This document shows, piece by piece, positions 24,434-37,600 of a stretch of DNA of 64,000 bases (the first letter of the stretch is position 1; each line of letters opens with the position of its first letter). The notes under the pieces were generated by a model. That model was not told the DNA's origin. It was given only the letters and a program-made list of their open reading frames with translations, and made no database searches. Position numbers and translations under genes: made by a program. The stretch is from contig JAUKTV010000005.1 in NCBI GenBank assembly GCA_030549205.1, positions 434,001-498,000 of the forward strand, given 5' to 3'. The DNA comes from Apiosordaria backusii. Lineage: Eukaryota > Ascomycota > Sordariomycetes > Sordariales > Lasiosphaeriaceae.

Positions 24434-24521
24434 AAAGTTTTTTTATATTTTTGTTTCATTGACGGTAACCGTTACACGACTGGGTTTATGATGGGGTGGG
24501 GGAAGGGGGAAAAAAGGGGGT

Positions 24522-26175
24522 TCAAGGCTCAAAAATGACTTTTTGCACCTTCATACTGTCAAAAAGGTCGTATCCCTCCACCGCGTCAGAGAGGGGCATG
24601 ATTTTGTCAAACATGAAGCTATCACCACCACCGAACCGACCAGTGTCAGCAAATCATATCTTCCACTCAGCGGAAGGAAGAAGAACAGTTACATACCCCA
24701 GACGATCCTGATTCTTCGCCAGAACAGGCAGCGCCTCCTCGAAAATCGACCTGACTGGGCACCGCCCCATTTGAAGTCTCAGGTTTTTCCTGTTCATACA
24801 CACACACCATCAGCATCAGCATCTCTCCCCTTCATCAGTCCGAAACCACATTTTTCAAACGACCTACCCATAAGCCTCATCCCCACCCCACGGAATCTCC
24901 GCGTTATGAACCCCAATGCTACTCACAACCCCAAACGGCCTCAACACATCAAACCCCGTCCTCAACGCAGGGCTTAATCCCACAACCTCAATCACCGCGT
25001 CCGCTCCCCTCCCCTCCGTCACCTCCTTCACTCTTTTCACAACCCCTTCACTCCCCAACTCTACAAAATCCAGCGGCTCCGCCCCCAACCCCTGTGCTAG
25101 TTCTAATCTTGATTTCACACCATCTATCGCGAACAGTTTTTTCGGTTTGTACTCCAACGCGGAGATGATCGCACAGAGGCCAACAGGTCCGCAGCCAATG
25201 ACCACAACAGTGGCGTCCTCGGGCCGCTGCTTTTGCAATTGAGTAAAAGCGTTTTTGGCGCCGAAGAAGCCGGTGGGGAAAATGTCTGCCATCAGGATGA
25301 GGGCACGGTCGGAGATGGTGGCTGAGGGGGGAGCGATGGTGAGGGTTCCTGGACCGTGGGGCACGAGGACGTAGTCGGCTTGGGCGCCGTCGAGGGGGGC
25401 GCTGCCGAAGAGGAGGGAGTGCGCGCTGCAAGGAGGCAAACGAACAGTGTTAAAAGGGGGGGGACATAAAGAAAGGAAGGCGGGGGGGAATAACATACCA
25501 GCGGGAGGAGTAGCCTAGGTTGCAGTAGAAGCAGTTCATACTACATTACACACGGAGGAGGGACATGTTAGTTTAGGGGTTGGTTGATAAACGGGCGGGG
25601 GGTGGGAGAAGGGGGGGAGGGGTACAATACCAGGACGTGGTGAAAGGGGCAACGACCTTGTCACCGATCTTGAGGTTGGAGACTTGATCCCCGACAGCAA
25701 CGACGTTCCCGACGAACTCGTGGCCCATGATGAAGCCTGTTGGGGAGGGTTGGTGGCCGCGGAAGACGTGCAGTTCCCTGTGTTTTTATTCAATGTTAGA
25801 TAGAAAGGGGGAACATAGGGGAAGGGAGGGCTTACGAGCCGCAGAGGGCGGTGGCGGTTACTTTGACGAGGACGTCGAGGGGGTGTTTAACTATCAAGAC
25901 AGGACATAAATATCAGCCCTTCCTTGATCTTGAGGATTATGATGTGGGTGAGAGTGAGGAAGTGTGTGTGTGTGGGTGTGTTTTGTGTGTGTGAATATAA
26001 CCCTCAGAACTGAGAGAGTTCTTGTGAGGGCTAGGTAAGGTAGTTGATTGTGATGAGGGGGAGAGAGAGGAGACATACTCTTCGGAACAGGCCTCTCCTC
26101 CACGACGACCTTCTTCGGTCCGTGGAAGATGACCGCTTTCATCGTCTCTGGGATGGTAATTGTTTCCGTCGCCAT
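24522..26175 (-). CDS. Zinc-dependent medium-chain alcohol dehydrogenase, seven exons
   Basis: Minus-strand exons are 26175-26079, 25890-25836, 25777-25631, 25540-25499, 25425-24868, 24789-24697 and 24618-24522, giving 362 residues. The GroES-like domain carries the catalytic zinc ligands (ALCGSELH with Cys, then GHEFVG with His-Glu). The structural zinc lobe is SCMNCFYCNLGYSSRC, with four cysteines in the classic C-x2-C-x2-C-x7-C spacing rebuilt over three exons. The Rossmann domain has VVVIGCGPVGLCAI. The family oxidises alcohols with NAD(P)+. The substrate cannot be told from sequence. The first intron is phase 1 and the other five are all phase 2. Intron positions chop the zinc lobe into 42-147 nt exons, so simple ORF calling misses most of this gene. 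Confidence 0.9.
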
Positions 26176-29100
26176 CTTTTCTGTCTGTCTTTCTTGTCTA
26201 TTTTCAACAGTCAGTCGTCTAGGATTCCTGAGATACCGAGATTGTTTGCTGTTTTTGTATACAAAAGTGATTTATGGACTCGATGTGACACCGCAGTTCA
26301 GTACACTCGGTAGATACCTAGGTGGACGACTTGAAAACTTACCCCTAGAATTTGGTCTTATTAGGTTGCAACGATCTACAGTTCCAAAAGAAGATAACAA
26401 TTATTGTTTTCTGTTTCTAGAAGTTCCTTTTAAATCCCAGTGGCGTGAGACTTCCCGACGTCGTCCCGAGCTTGCATTCCCGCTGCTCTCCCGGTGCCAA
26501 TGCCTAGGTAACATCTCTCGCATCTAGCCCGATACCGTGGAGACCCCCGCTTCCGCATCATCCCCCGCGCCGCGGCCGAGCAACACCGAGCAAGTGACGG
26601 GAGCGGTTGGGTCTCCGATATCTATGACTACCCTACCTACTAGCTAACTGCCCAATTCGGCTCATTTTGCGAGACCGCGGTTCCTCTACGTCTCCTCTGA
26701 TTCATTGTTTTCCCATGGGCGAGATTACTCAAAATCCCATGTTGTGAATTTGCGACTTCGGAGCTTGCTCTCAAAAAAGGCTTCCAAGTTTCTACCGAGT
26801 CTAAAAAGCTCCGCTTCCCCTCATTCCTTCAACTGGAGAACCTAACAGGAGGGGAGAGGAGCTTGACGTATGCGGAAGGTGGACTCCACCTTTTTTGAGC
26901 ACCCACCGTGTAAGTGGATGTTTGGGTTTCGACAAGGCAAAAGGCTCAGTCAGAGGCAAGCAAAGTCATGGGTTAGGTTTGCAAAAGCGGCGGTTCTGGG
27001 CTCTTTCAAAAACGGGGTGTCAAGATGATGATGTCAACTGTTGCTGTTATCAATTTCGGAGACCCCGAAGCCACTTGACTGGTTTGACCGCCCAGAGGAT
27101 GCGAGATAGCCTTCAACCTTCATGTTTGTATGATGTATGATGAGAAGAAAAACATGACAAATCTCTCATCCGCATATACGTACTCCTCAATCGAGCTTTG
27201 TGAAAGCCCATCCATACATTTGAGAATGAAGGATGACCTCAGCAGCCTTTTTTCTTATTCACACCTAAAGCCTCGAACAGGGATCGCCCAGCCATGCACA
27301 ACACCGCCAAATTTTAAGCCAAAACCTAAGAAACATTCCATCACACAAACTGTGTCTTGTCTCTACATAGGTTATACACCTGCCGTGCTACCTCTAAGAC
27401 CAGCAAGGAGATCAAGCCCATGTGGTGGTGGTAGTGATCATGATGGAGCGGACGCTCTGATTGAAAGTGAGGTCTAAACCATATCAGCGGGCCTACCTGC
27501 TCCGCTGACAAACCATGATCGTGACTACATTGGTGAAAGAGCATCATACCCGTTACCCAAGGAAAGCGGATGGTAAATTGCTTCATGTCTGCTATGTTGC
27601 AGGACAATACCCCAGAATCACCCAGTTGCGGGGAAATTCCCAAGCAGATAAGTATGCTGCGGCACCACACCCATTCTCCCTTGCTTGACTGCATAAAGTC
27701 GCGGGGTAGAAATGCCGCACCCACCTCCAATCCAGTAATGGGAAAGGCAAGACGGCAGGCATTTCGTCTGGGAAATAATATCGCTCATCCGCACAAATGA
27801 CCTGGAAGTAACAGAGGAGCCCTCTTCCGACACTTGTCGTGGTCCATTGCGATGAGCTGACAGTGTTGAGGATGGTCCCCTCTGTGAACAAAAGCAACGA
27901 GGGACAGACAAGGGACAGACAAGGGACAGACGAGGGACAGACTGAGAGAGACAGGTACGAGCACACATGTCGGCAGCTCCGTCGGGTACCCGTTGTCACA
28001 AACAAGAAATGAGGCTCTCACTTACAACGTTGACGGTCCCCCCCTCCCCCCGGCTTGTGCACTTTTGCCCTGACCTCATCTAGGCGGCTTCCCTCACCAC
28101 CACCAGCCATGCAAGCTAGCGTCCGGGTCCGGCTAAACTCAAGATTCGATATATCTGCATGGCGTTTCTGTCTGAGTGTAACACGTGTGCGTGCTGGTCT
28201 CGTTGCCCAACCACGGTTGCTGTTCTGGTCTGGGGCTAGCAGGTGACACACACCATACCTAAATGGCGGGGTTTGGAAGTTAGAAGCAGGATGGCGGACG
28301 AGCCTCACCGCTGCAATTGTGGAACTTGGCTTGATGAAGCACCGGGATTGCTGCCCAGGGCACCGGTCCTATTTGTTGCGGGCTTTATAGCATTGTTAGA
28401 ATACCGATGACATCGCCGGCAGCAAGTACATACATGGATGTGTGCCGCCTTCCCCTCCCCTGGGAGCACACCTTGCCGAACGCAAGACCGACCACACCAC
28501 CATGCCCGACGTGGTACAGAGAAGCGAGATGGCTTCTCTCTTTTATGTGAGAGGCCTCTTGCTTCAGGGTACCGAGGCCACTCATTACCCAGAGCAAACC
28601 CGCAGCTGGGTCAGGCCAGTCGCTAAATCGCAGTGCATGCTTCGAAAATCATGTCGGAGGGAAACGCTATTGCGGAGGTACGTGCCGTCCCTGCTGCAGG
28701 CGGGAGGGTGAATCTCCCCAGCGCTGATTGGATAACGGGCTGTGCTATCCCCAACGGCGTGACCCGCATGAAGAGACATTGTCAACGATCCTGATGAAAC
28801 AGTGAAAGTGCCGATGATGACTGCCCGGTGGTTGGGCCTGGAAGAGTGGGAGGATCTCCAACTGCTGGTATATAGATAAAGCTGGTGAAGATATGGTGAA
28901 GTGAAGTGTAGTGAGACTCAAAACGGAAAGGTTGCTGCTTGGACGTGCGGGCGGATCCGTAACATGATGCGCTGTTGACCACGCACGGCGTTGAGGCTGA
29001 GTTTCCCATCCACCACCAATCAGAAGGCAATCAAACAACCGGACCCCCGCCAATCCTTCTTCCCCACAGCGGCTCGTTGAGAAGAAACATGCTTGGAACT

Positions 29101-31260
29101 GATCAAGGTTTGGATTGCCATGGATGCAAACACCGGCCTGGACTAGCAGGAAACGGTGGACGTTCGTAGTGTTGCTGATGTTTGGATAACAAAGCCCGGG
29201 ATGCCCCGCTGTGGGGGAAATCTTACCACTCTCGAGCCACTCGAGCATCTGCGCTTGCTGTTAGTGAAGATGGCGATGATGAGATATTGGGCTCGATCCT
29301 TTGGTCGGCTGCCCCCCACCTTCCGTCTGCCGTCGTCGCCTGGCAGGAAACGAGCTCGTTGGGAAGCAACGACACACATTCCCTGCAGGAGGCTTCCCCA
29401 AGGAGGTAGGTGCTAACGACATCCCAAAGGCGGATGTGTGTGGTGGCCATTGTCCTTCCTCGTTATCGATTCGTATCTCGTGGACACACTGACCTCCACT
29501 TGGTAAAACTCTGCCAGGCTCTCGTGATGACGCGCGCACTTGGGAGAGATGGATAAGACCAGCCAAAGTTAAACTCCGACTCGAAGTTGTCCAAGTGATC
29601 ACGACCGCACAGGCCGAGTCCGTCTAGCTCGTGTTGCACACGGAAGGAACAGAGGTTGAGATGGTAGGTAGCAGTATCACAAAGTAAAGTAGCACCCTGG
29701 CTGCTGATTTGCAGAAAGGCATCTGTCCGTCAAGGTAACCCAACGTGAGCATTTCCCCGCAGCCTTTCAAGGCCCTCTTTTTTTTTTTCCTTCAAGACTT
29801 CTTCATTAGAGCCTCGAATGATCTCCAAAATAAACAATCAGGGTTCACAGGATCGGCGTGTTGCATCTGTGTGGCCAGCTTGGTTGTTTTGCGCAATCCA
29901 TTCCTAATTACCGAGCCGCCGTGAGCCCTAGCTCCATCAGTACATCAGACCCACGGACGGCGCCTTTGTACTCACTACGGTCGAAGAGCCTCAACCATTC
30001 TCTCGGGGTCCCGCAACGTACAGAGCACACGACAACACTCGGCTGCCCCAGATTTCCGAGATTCCCAGGGAGGCAATCATTATCATTCCTGACACCAGGC
30101 AGTCCCTCGGTCTGTCTGCCGGCACAAGACACCAGGACATCCCAATACCTATATTGTCTCCATTGAACAGCTTCGAGGACGAGGTGAGGTTGTGTGCGTG
30201 GTCGGGACGTCGGGCTAAGCTCTTGTTCTCCAGTGGAGCCTCCCCCCCTGTTAGCGGCTCCATCCCCCCGCCTCCTCCACTCTTAACCGTGGACCATCAG
30301 CCGTCAATCTTTCACGCATTGGCTCTGGACTTCCCTTCCCCGACCCCAGCTTGTTGGAGCTGCGGTGCATCCTCCGTCGACGGCCCTGGTGGCTGCCATT
30401 GCGGCTTAAAGAAGCCATCTCCTCTTTCTTCCGTGCCTTTTCAGTCGACTCTCCGTTGCTTGACTGCTTGGCTTTCAGGACCCACGACCGTATATGCGGG
30501 ACACATATACACCTAACCCCAGGTTAATATACTGGACCCTGGCCCAACCCAACCCATAATACCACAACGCCCGCCTCGAGGTATTCGGTATTTCCAAGGC
30601 ACCGTTGTTGCCGAAAGGCACCCACCTTACAACCGTCACAGCCTTGAGCCGCATTCTTGCGAGAACACGCAGCCCAACCCAGCCCCCCCCCTCGCGCTTC
30701 CCAACAACTTGATCGCAATTTACGATCCCCGCTCGATCCAGCCGTCACGGGGTCGTTTCCGTGCTTTCATCCACCGTTCCCCGTTGCGGTCGCGTCACAC
30801 ACCCGGCTTCTTTACCAGCCCAGCTCCGTTTAGCAGTTGCCGCTGGCTCTGTGCCCCAGTCTTCTGGTAAATTTGGTGTCTGACGCCCTGGCGTTGCCTT
30901 GTTGTTGTTGTTGTCCTCTGTTCTTGGCTGCGTCTTGCGGCTCTTACATGCCCCTTCTTCCCCCTACCCTGCGGGAGGACTTGTGCGTAGTGAGTCTTTG
31001 TCCTGATCTTCTGCCGCCGGACCTAGGCCGGGTACTAGCGAGGGATTACGGGTGGGACACCAGCATTCCAATCCTTGAGCTGCTCTCTGCGAGTTCAACT
31101 CCAAAGGGAGAAAAGAGGGGGAGGAATATAGGGCTGGCCAGCAGCTATTCCCTCGACCTCGACTCGCCGCCCTCGCCATCGACCAGACATCGATGGCGAG
31201 CTGATGCAACATCAACCATCCATCCATCCGTGAGTAGGACCTTCGAGCATACGCGAAGCT
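26176..31260. other. Gene desert of 5.1 kb
   Basis: No supported gene was found. Open frames on the two strands overlap (for example around 27600-28020 and 28745-29600), and none has a recognisable domain. An 11-bp minisatellite lies at 27901-27944. The right end should contain the promoter and leader of the zinc-finger gene. Confidence 0.45.
27901..27944. repeat. 11-bp minisatellite, four copies (GGGACAGACAA)
   Basis: Four head-to-tail units. The first two are identical, the third has one change and the fourth diverges at its last two bases. Confidence 0.75.
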
Positions 31261-32975
31261 ATGAATACAGATAGCGAGCTGTATGACCCCGATGAAGTCC
31301 TGCCCAGGAACAGCCCGCTCTTGCAGCCGCTTCGTCCCACGCTCCGACCGCCGACGCCGAGCCCCCCGCCGATCACGTCGCCCAAGTCCACCAGTTCCGT
31401 CTCCAGCTTTGGTGATAAGAAGCCACATCGTCGAATGAGGCCGAGACCAACTCTGGGCGATGGGATCCTGATCAGCTACCTGGACAACCATAGGCAGCAC
31501 GACATTGCAGCCTTTGCTAGCGCTCAGGGTCTGCCATCCGAGCCCGAATCTCCCGCGGATACCGATCTCATTGACGACAGTGGCTCCCTCAACAGCGCCG
31601 TCTCGCCGGGGGAAAATAGGTCTGACGGGGACAACGAAAAAGGCGGGGGCACAACGACGAGCTCGAGAATGTCTGTCGATCCGCCTGGGCTGGAGAGTTT
31701 GGGGGGTTTTGACTTGAAAAGTCTTGCAGCAGATGCATTGGCCGCAGTTACGGGCGCGCAGCTTGAACCTTCTGAAGCCGCGGAGACGAAGCTACCAGGG
31801 ACAGAGACTGATGTTGGACCAAGAAGACCGCAACCGCCCCCGGCGTCACCACCAGTGCTAAAGGCGCCGATAATACCAGCGCTGTCGAGTTCCTTCCGAG
31901 ATGGACGCCCAGGACCAGTTGCCGTCTCAGCAGGGCCTCTGGTGCCTCCATATGGCCCCATATCTCCTCGCGAGCAAGGAGCTAGTCCGGTGCCCCTGAG
32001 ATTAGATCACCACTCTCCCAGCAACAGTATCACGTCGACGGCCCTTTCTGAAGGGTTGGCTCCTCTTAATATCAACTCACCAAGATTCGAGAACAACACC
32101 CAAACCCTTCCGTCCATTCGATCAACCTTTGGAGACATTAACCAACTCCGCAACAATATTGCCGCCGAGCATGAAAGGATACGGTCTGCCACTTTTCCAC
32201 GGTCTCCTCCTGCCACCACACCGCGACTGCCTTCGATAGGTGGCCATGGATCACCCCCGCCTCTGTCACCTGTTGATGCCTTTCGAGGGCCCCTTTCTCC
32301 CAACCACCCTCTTGGACACCCAGCTGCGAGCCCCCAGGAACATATGGCGGTTATTACGGACAAAACGGACAAATGAATAACCATCCCCGGCAATCCGACT
32401 ATGCGAGCAGCTCAACCGCCACTCCGGGTTCCGAGCAATCGGCCTCCACCCCTGGAGCAACTAATGCTAATCATCATAACATGGACCGGATAGGTTCAAT
32501 CCCACTGGAGGGCCTGACGCAGATAGGGACCTATGTCTGCACTTTCAGCGGGTGCACCGCCCAGCCATTTGCTACTCAGTACCTGTTGAACTCGCACGCC
32601 AATGTCCACTCTTCTGCCCGGCCACATTATTGTCCTGTTGCAGGGTGTTCCCGAAGTGAGGGAGGCAAAGGCTTCAAGCGCAAGAATGAAATGATACGGC
32701 ATGGTTTGGTTCATGATTCTCCGGGGTATGTGTGTCCGTTTTGTTCGGACAGGGAGCACAAGTACCCGAGGCCAGATAATCTTCAAAGGTGAGCCCCTTC
32801 TTGACGCTTTCTTTCCTGGTTGCATTGTGGACTTGTGCTGACCTGATATCGTAGACACGTACGTGTACACCACATCGACAAAGATAAGGATGACCCTCAA
32901 CTACGGGATGTTCTTTCGCAGCGACCAGACGGGCCCAGTAGGGGCAGGAGACGACGGGGTGGTCCGGTTTTATGA
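31261..32975 (+). CDS. C2H2 zinc-finger protein, apparently frameshifted
   Basis: The first exon runs 31261-32788 with a frame change near 32335. The second is 32855-32975 after a GTGAGC...CGTAG intron. Residues up to about 360 are Pro/Ser-rich and disordered. The C-terminus carries three zinc fingers: CTFSGC...HANVH, CPVAGC...HGLVH and CPFC...HVRVH, with the last finger completed across the intron, then a basic end (RPDGPSRGRRRRGG). This suggests a nuclear DNA-binding regulator. The upstream frame reads LSPNHPLGHPAASPQ and then stops at 32376. The downstream frame picks up as GTYGGYYGQNGQMNN. One extra C in the CCCCC run at 32331-32335 would join them. A 98-nt intron (32240-32337) would also restore frame but has a poor GTGGCC donor and removes coding-like sequence. 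The targets of the regulator are unknown. Confidence 0.8.
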
Positions 32976-34651
32976 TGCTCATTCTGATTCGCCTACAAAA
33001 TAACCCCCCAAAGACTTTTCAACAGTCACCAAAATTCTTTTTCAACAACCACTACAATTTTCTTCTGCACATAGCCTTTTCTTCCGAACCAGTTACAACA
33101 CCTTCAAAACGACGGTTTGATTTGTACATACGTATAACCTTGTAGTGAAACCGAGAGCGAGCCCGGAGTTGCGCTTTTCTTCTAGGAGTTGGGGACGGCG
33201 CTGTGGGCAGGAGAGAGATGAAGGGGCTGGCGGTATGCTCCAACGAGAAAAAGGGTAGGAAATGGTGATGTGGAAGTTATGATATGGGATGGCGTTTCTA
33301 TGGGTTTTGTTGTTGTTTTGTTACTAGCCGGTATACCATGTTGTTGCTTTTTGTTGTCGAAATTGGAGATGAGATGGGTTATAGTTTTCGGGTATCTGGA
33401 AGGGATGGGTAGGAAGGGCATGGTTCAACAGGGGAGATGCATGGGATTCGCAATATACCAATGTTGCACACAAAATGGGAAGGACAGGCAAAGGAAGGAT
33501 ACCCATCTCTCGATCTCTAGCGTTTTTTATTTTTGTTTGTCTGTGTTTTTCTTTCTGGGGTTTCACTGTGGAATCTGGCTTTGGATTGAGCTGCATGAAA
33601 GGGGAAAGGAGCACCGAGGGGGTGATCTGTGGCCTGGACAACAAACAACATTCACACGGACGAGTAAGGGGTGACAGTGGAAACATGCAAGGGTAAACAG
33701 GACCTGGCTCAGGTATATCATGATGGGGGAACTCAGTCAGAGGCGGGGTGGGGAACGGATATACATACATACATACTAGGCCCATCTCAATAAGTGAAAT
33801 GGTCAAGAAGAAGGAAAGAGGAAGGGACGGAGGAAGGAAGGGACGGGACTTTACATACACTTGTGTATGTATTCATCTAGGAGCATTGCGTTGCGTTGAC
33901 CTGCTACTTATTCAGTGTTGAGCTTTTTGATGGGTGGATATTTTTATTTATTTAAAAAAAACATCCTACCACAGTAGCGCTCCCTCTTTGATATGTAATG
34001 TTACTTACTCTTTAGGACAGGGACAAAGACAGACAGAGGCAGTCTTTTGACAGTGAGCGAGAGAATTCCACAGAGATTTTCCCAGAGAGGAAAAACCTAC
34101 CTATTGCTGCCACGATACTACATTCTCTAGTGATCTTAACATGGCATACAAAAAAACCGAGTCACAACTAACAACAGGCCACAGTTTGGAGAGGGGGAAA
34201 ATCAGGTTTTAAATAGAGCGGGGAAGCCATACAGATGGAAGTTTAGAGGAAACGGCGCCTTATCAATCGCTATCTTTCCATGGGCGAACTTCTCTTACAT
34301 TTGTGCGCTGGTTCCTCCCCTTAAACATTGTTCTTTTTTCGGTTTGGGATCAACAACAGAGTAGAGCATGGAGATACACGTCCGTGATAGCTCAACGCCC
34401 TTTTATTCTCGTTTAGGACGAGCGAATTAACAACCAGATATATACATGAGCGTGCGTACCAGCAGTTGTTAAACCCCATATCTACCTCCCGAGCCAGCTA
34501 ACAGCAATTAAAACCCACCCAGCCAGATTTGCCTCATATTTTAAAAATGCTTTGGTATATACAAAACAAAAGACAAACAACCCCCCCCCCCACTTTTTTA
34601 CCCCTGCCATATAAACGCCATCCCACGCTTTTCCCTCTCCTTGGTATCAAC
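32976..34651. other. Convergent intergenic region of 1.7 kb
   Basis: This holds the 3' flanks of the zinc-finger gene (+) and sfc4 (-). It contains a C-run near 34580 and AT-rich stretches near 33940-33970. No gene is seen. Confidence 0.5.
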
Positions 34652-37600
34652 TCACTCCAAAACCATCCACCTCTTCACCACCCCCGCCGCCCCCTCCACA
34701 TCCCCCAGCAAATACCCCATACTCCTCACATTATACGCCGCCTCCACCCTCAAGTCCTCATCCGCCAGCCCGCCCTTCCACTCTTCTTCATTTTCTTCCC
34801 TGTCTACCACCCCCGGCACCATTGCTTCCTCTTCTTCTTCTTCCAGCACCTTCTTATAGTACTCCACCGCCAGATTATTCAGCCCAATCAAGCTATACGC
34901 CCTCGCCATGTTGAAGTGCGCCTCCTGCCTCTGCCCCGCGCTGCTATTCTCCGCTGCCTGCGCCAGCCGGTCGGCGTAGTACCTGTACAGGAAAGCGAAC
35001 CCCTGTGTGAGGAGATACTGCCGGTTGGTAGCCTGGCGTTTGAGGGCGTAGTGGATGTACGCCAGCCCGGTGGAGAGGTTAATAAGGCAGTTCGTCGGGT
35101 CGATGCTAGCCGCGCGGGCAAAATATGACAGAGCGTAGGTGTAGCTGGTGGTGGTGAAGAGGATGTGGCCGTAGATGGTCAGCAGACAAACGTCAAGCCC
35201 GATGGAATCGTCTTGTCCACCGCCTTGGGAAGGGGATTGCTGCTGCTGCCTCATGACAATGTTATCCATTGTCTTGATTTGCCTCAGGATAAACTTCTGG
35301 GCTGGACCGGACGTGTACCACGACACGGGGGTCTGGCAGACTCGGCACATAGCCGAGAACATGCGGTAGGAATCCGTGCCGGGCCGGTAGTCCCTCATGA
35401 AGTACCTAGCAATGGCGACGCAGGTCTCTTCGTCGCCGGCGTAGACTGCGCACGAGGCCCAGGCTACGTGGATGAGGAAGGTGTTGTCGATTGAGGTCCA
35501 CACAACCGAATCGCGAGCGGCATGGCAGACGGCGTAGGCGTCCCTGTGTTGGCCGGCGCGGACGAGGGCGAAGGCGTAGTTGAGAAAGATGTCGAGCCAG
35601 GAGGAGAAGGGAATTCCGCGGTGTTCCTGGGGAATCTTGTACTGAGGTTTGTTGGCAGGGGCCGCGGCGGCTGGGTCGGCGCCGTCTGCTGGGGCGAGGT
35701 TTTGACGCAATCGCTCCTCCATGGCAGCGAGCTTCAGATTCCTAGCTGGAACAGCTTGCTGACCACCCTCGGCGGGATTGACATAGCCCAGAAACTTGAT
35801 GTACTTGTCCCAGGGATAGAAGCGCTTGTAAGAACGGAAATCATCGACCAGACTTTTGGCAGCCTTCATCCAGCTGGCCTTGGCTTCGTCGTCTCCAAGC
35901 AAAGCTCTGCCCTCCACCTCTTGCAGCAACTGGAAGTTCTTCGTCGCCTCCTTCGTCTGCTCAATCTCCTGTTGCCTCCTCTTCTCAGCATTGAGCAACC
36001 GCCGCGGCACATATTTCGACTTTGGCGCGTTGGGATCCCTTGGTTTTCTCGGTTTCCTTGGTCCAGTATTCTTCCGGGGACCATACGGACCACGTCGCTT
36101 TCTCGGTCCCAGCTTTGCCTGCAAATTCATAGCCTCGTGAACGAGCAAGAAGGCTTCCTCCCTTCCTTCTTGCTCCTGTTCCCCCTCGTACATATTGGCC
36201 AGCTGCACACGAGCCTCGATGTGATCCTCGTCGTCTTCAATCGCAGCAATGAAGCATTCTTCGGCAGTCTGCTTCTCCCCCAAAGAGATGTGATACCGAC
36301 CCTGACAGACCAAGAAATCGGCATCGATACTCGCCGTGCCCTCCGTATCAGCAATATGCTTATACAGATCCAAAAACAGCTTCGCCTCCCCAGCCTTATT
36401 TTGATCCAGCAACGCAACCGCAATGTCCTTCAGGCAATCCGGGAAATCCATAAAATCCTCTTGCCTCGTCGGATCAAGCAGCTGCAAATGCCTCCCAGCC
36501 TCCGTCTCCTGAAATCCAAGCTTACACCGATAAACAAACATCTTCGCCCTCAAATCCGTCGGCATCCCCAACCCATAACTCTCCCTCGGGAACTTCCCCG
36601 GCACAAACCCCTCCACCCCCAACCTCCTCTCCTCCCCCACATCCCACTCTCTATCATCATCCCCCCTCTCCCCATCATCAAATCCCACCCAGTAATCCTC
36701 CTCTCTCCTCCCCAGCAACCACCTCGCAATCTCCTTCAGCTCCCTCAACCCCTCCCTCCACAACTCCAACGTCCCAAAAAACTCCAAATAAATCCTCAAA
36801 TCACTCCACTCAAACCTCCCCTCCTCCGCCTCAAACGGCCCCCTCTCCATCAAATGGTCAATCAGCTTCCTATACGCCCCCCTCGCGACCCCGGCCCCCT
36901 TCTTCAAATCCTTCACATCCAGCGCCACATCCGCAATATTCCTCACCGTCCGAATATTCCACGGCCGGTACCCCAGCGCCTTTTGGTACTCCCCCAGCGC
37001 CCTGCTCTGCTGGTTCCCCATCATCATAATCACATCCGCCCGCGCCACTCTCGCCTGGATATTCGTCCTATCCACCTCCAGCGCCTGAGAGTAACAAGCA
37101 TACGCCCTCTTCAACGCCTCCATCTTCTCCGGCGGCTGATTCCCCTCCTCGTCATCCTCCATCGCTTCCACCCCCTCAAGACAGTACTCCGCCGTGGCTA
37201 TCCACTGCGGCACATCCCTCGGAGCCAAATGCGCAGCCGTAATCCGGCACATGACCGCCTGGGACCTATTCTCCAGCACCTCATGAACCGAAGACAACAA
37301 AACCCACGCGTGAATCACCTCCGAATTGATCCTGATGATTTCCGAAAGCATCGTCATGGTAGAGCGGTAATCCCCCTTTTGAAAGGCCTGCTGCGCTAGA
37401 TTCAACCGAAACAAGATATCCGGAGAAGGCTTCACAGCCTGTCGGGGACCCTTGATCGTCTTGGATTTTCGTTTGCGACCTTTCGCGATAATCACCCTCC
37501 CTTTGGTCGTCTTCTTCTTTTCGGCAGGAGGAGCTGCTTGTTGTTTTGATGATGATAATGATGATGATGGGACCTGTTGATACGGCACCCCAGACGCCTC

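Noticed and set aside
27341..28021. Overlapping ORFs on the minus strand in the 26-31 kb desert
   Set aside because: Part of the translation is the 11-bp minisatellite (repeated SLVCPLSVP-type text). No domain is present.
32240..32337. 98-nt intron to explain the zinc-finger frameshift
   Set aside because: Not excluded, but the donor GTGGCC is poor, no clear branch site is seen and the removed sequence reads as a continuation of the Pro/Ser-rich protein. A 1-nt homopolymer loss is simpler.
35522..37399. 625-codon open frame antisense to sfc4
   Set aside because: Its translation is Pro/His/Arg/Leu-rich low complexity, exactly complementary to a well-supported TPR protein. It is a codon-bias shadow.
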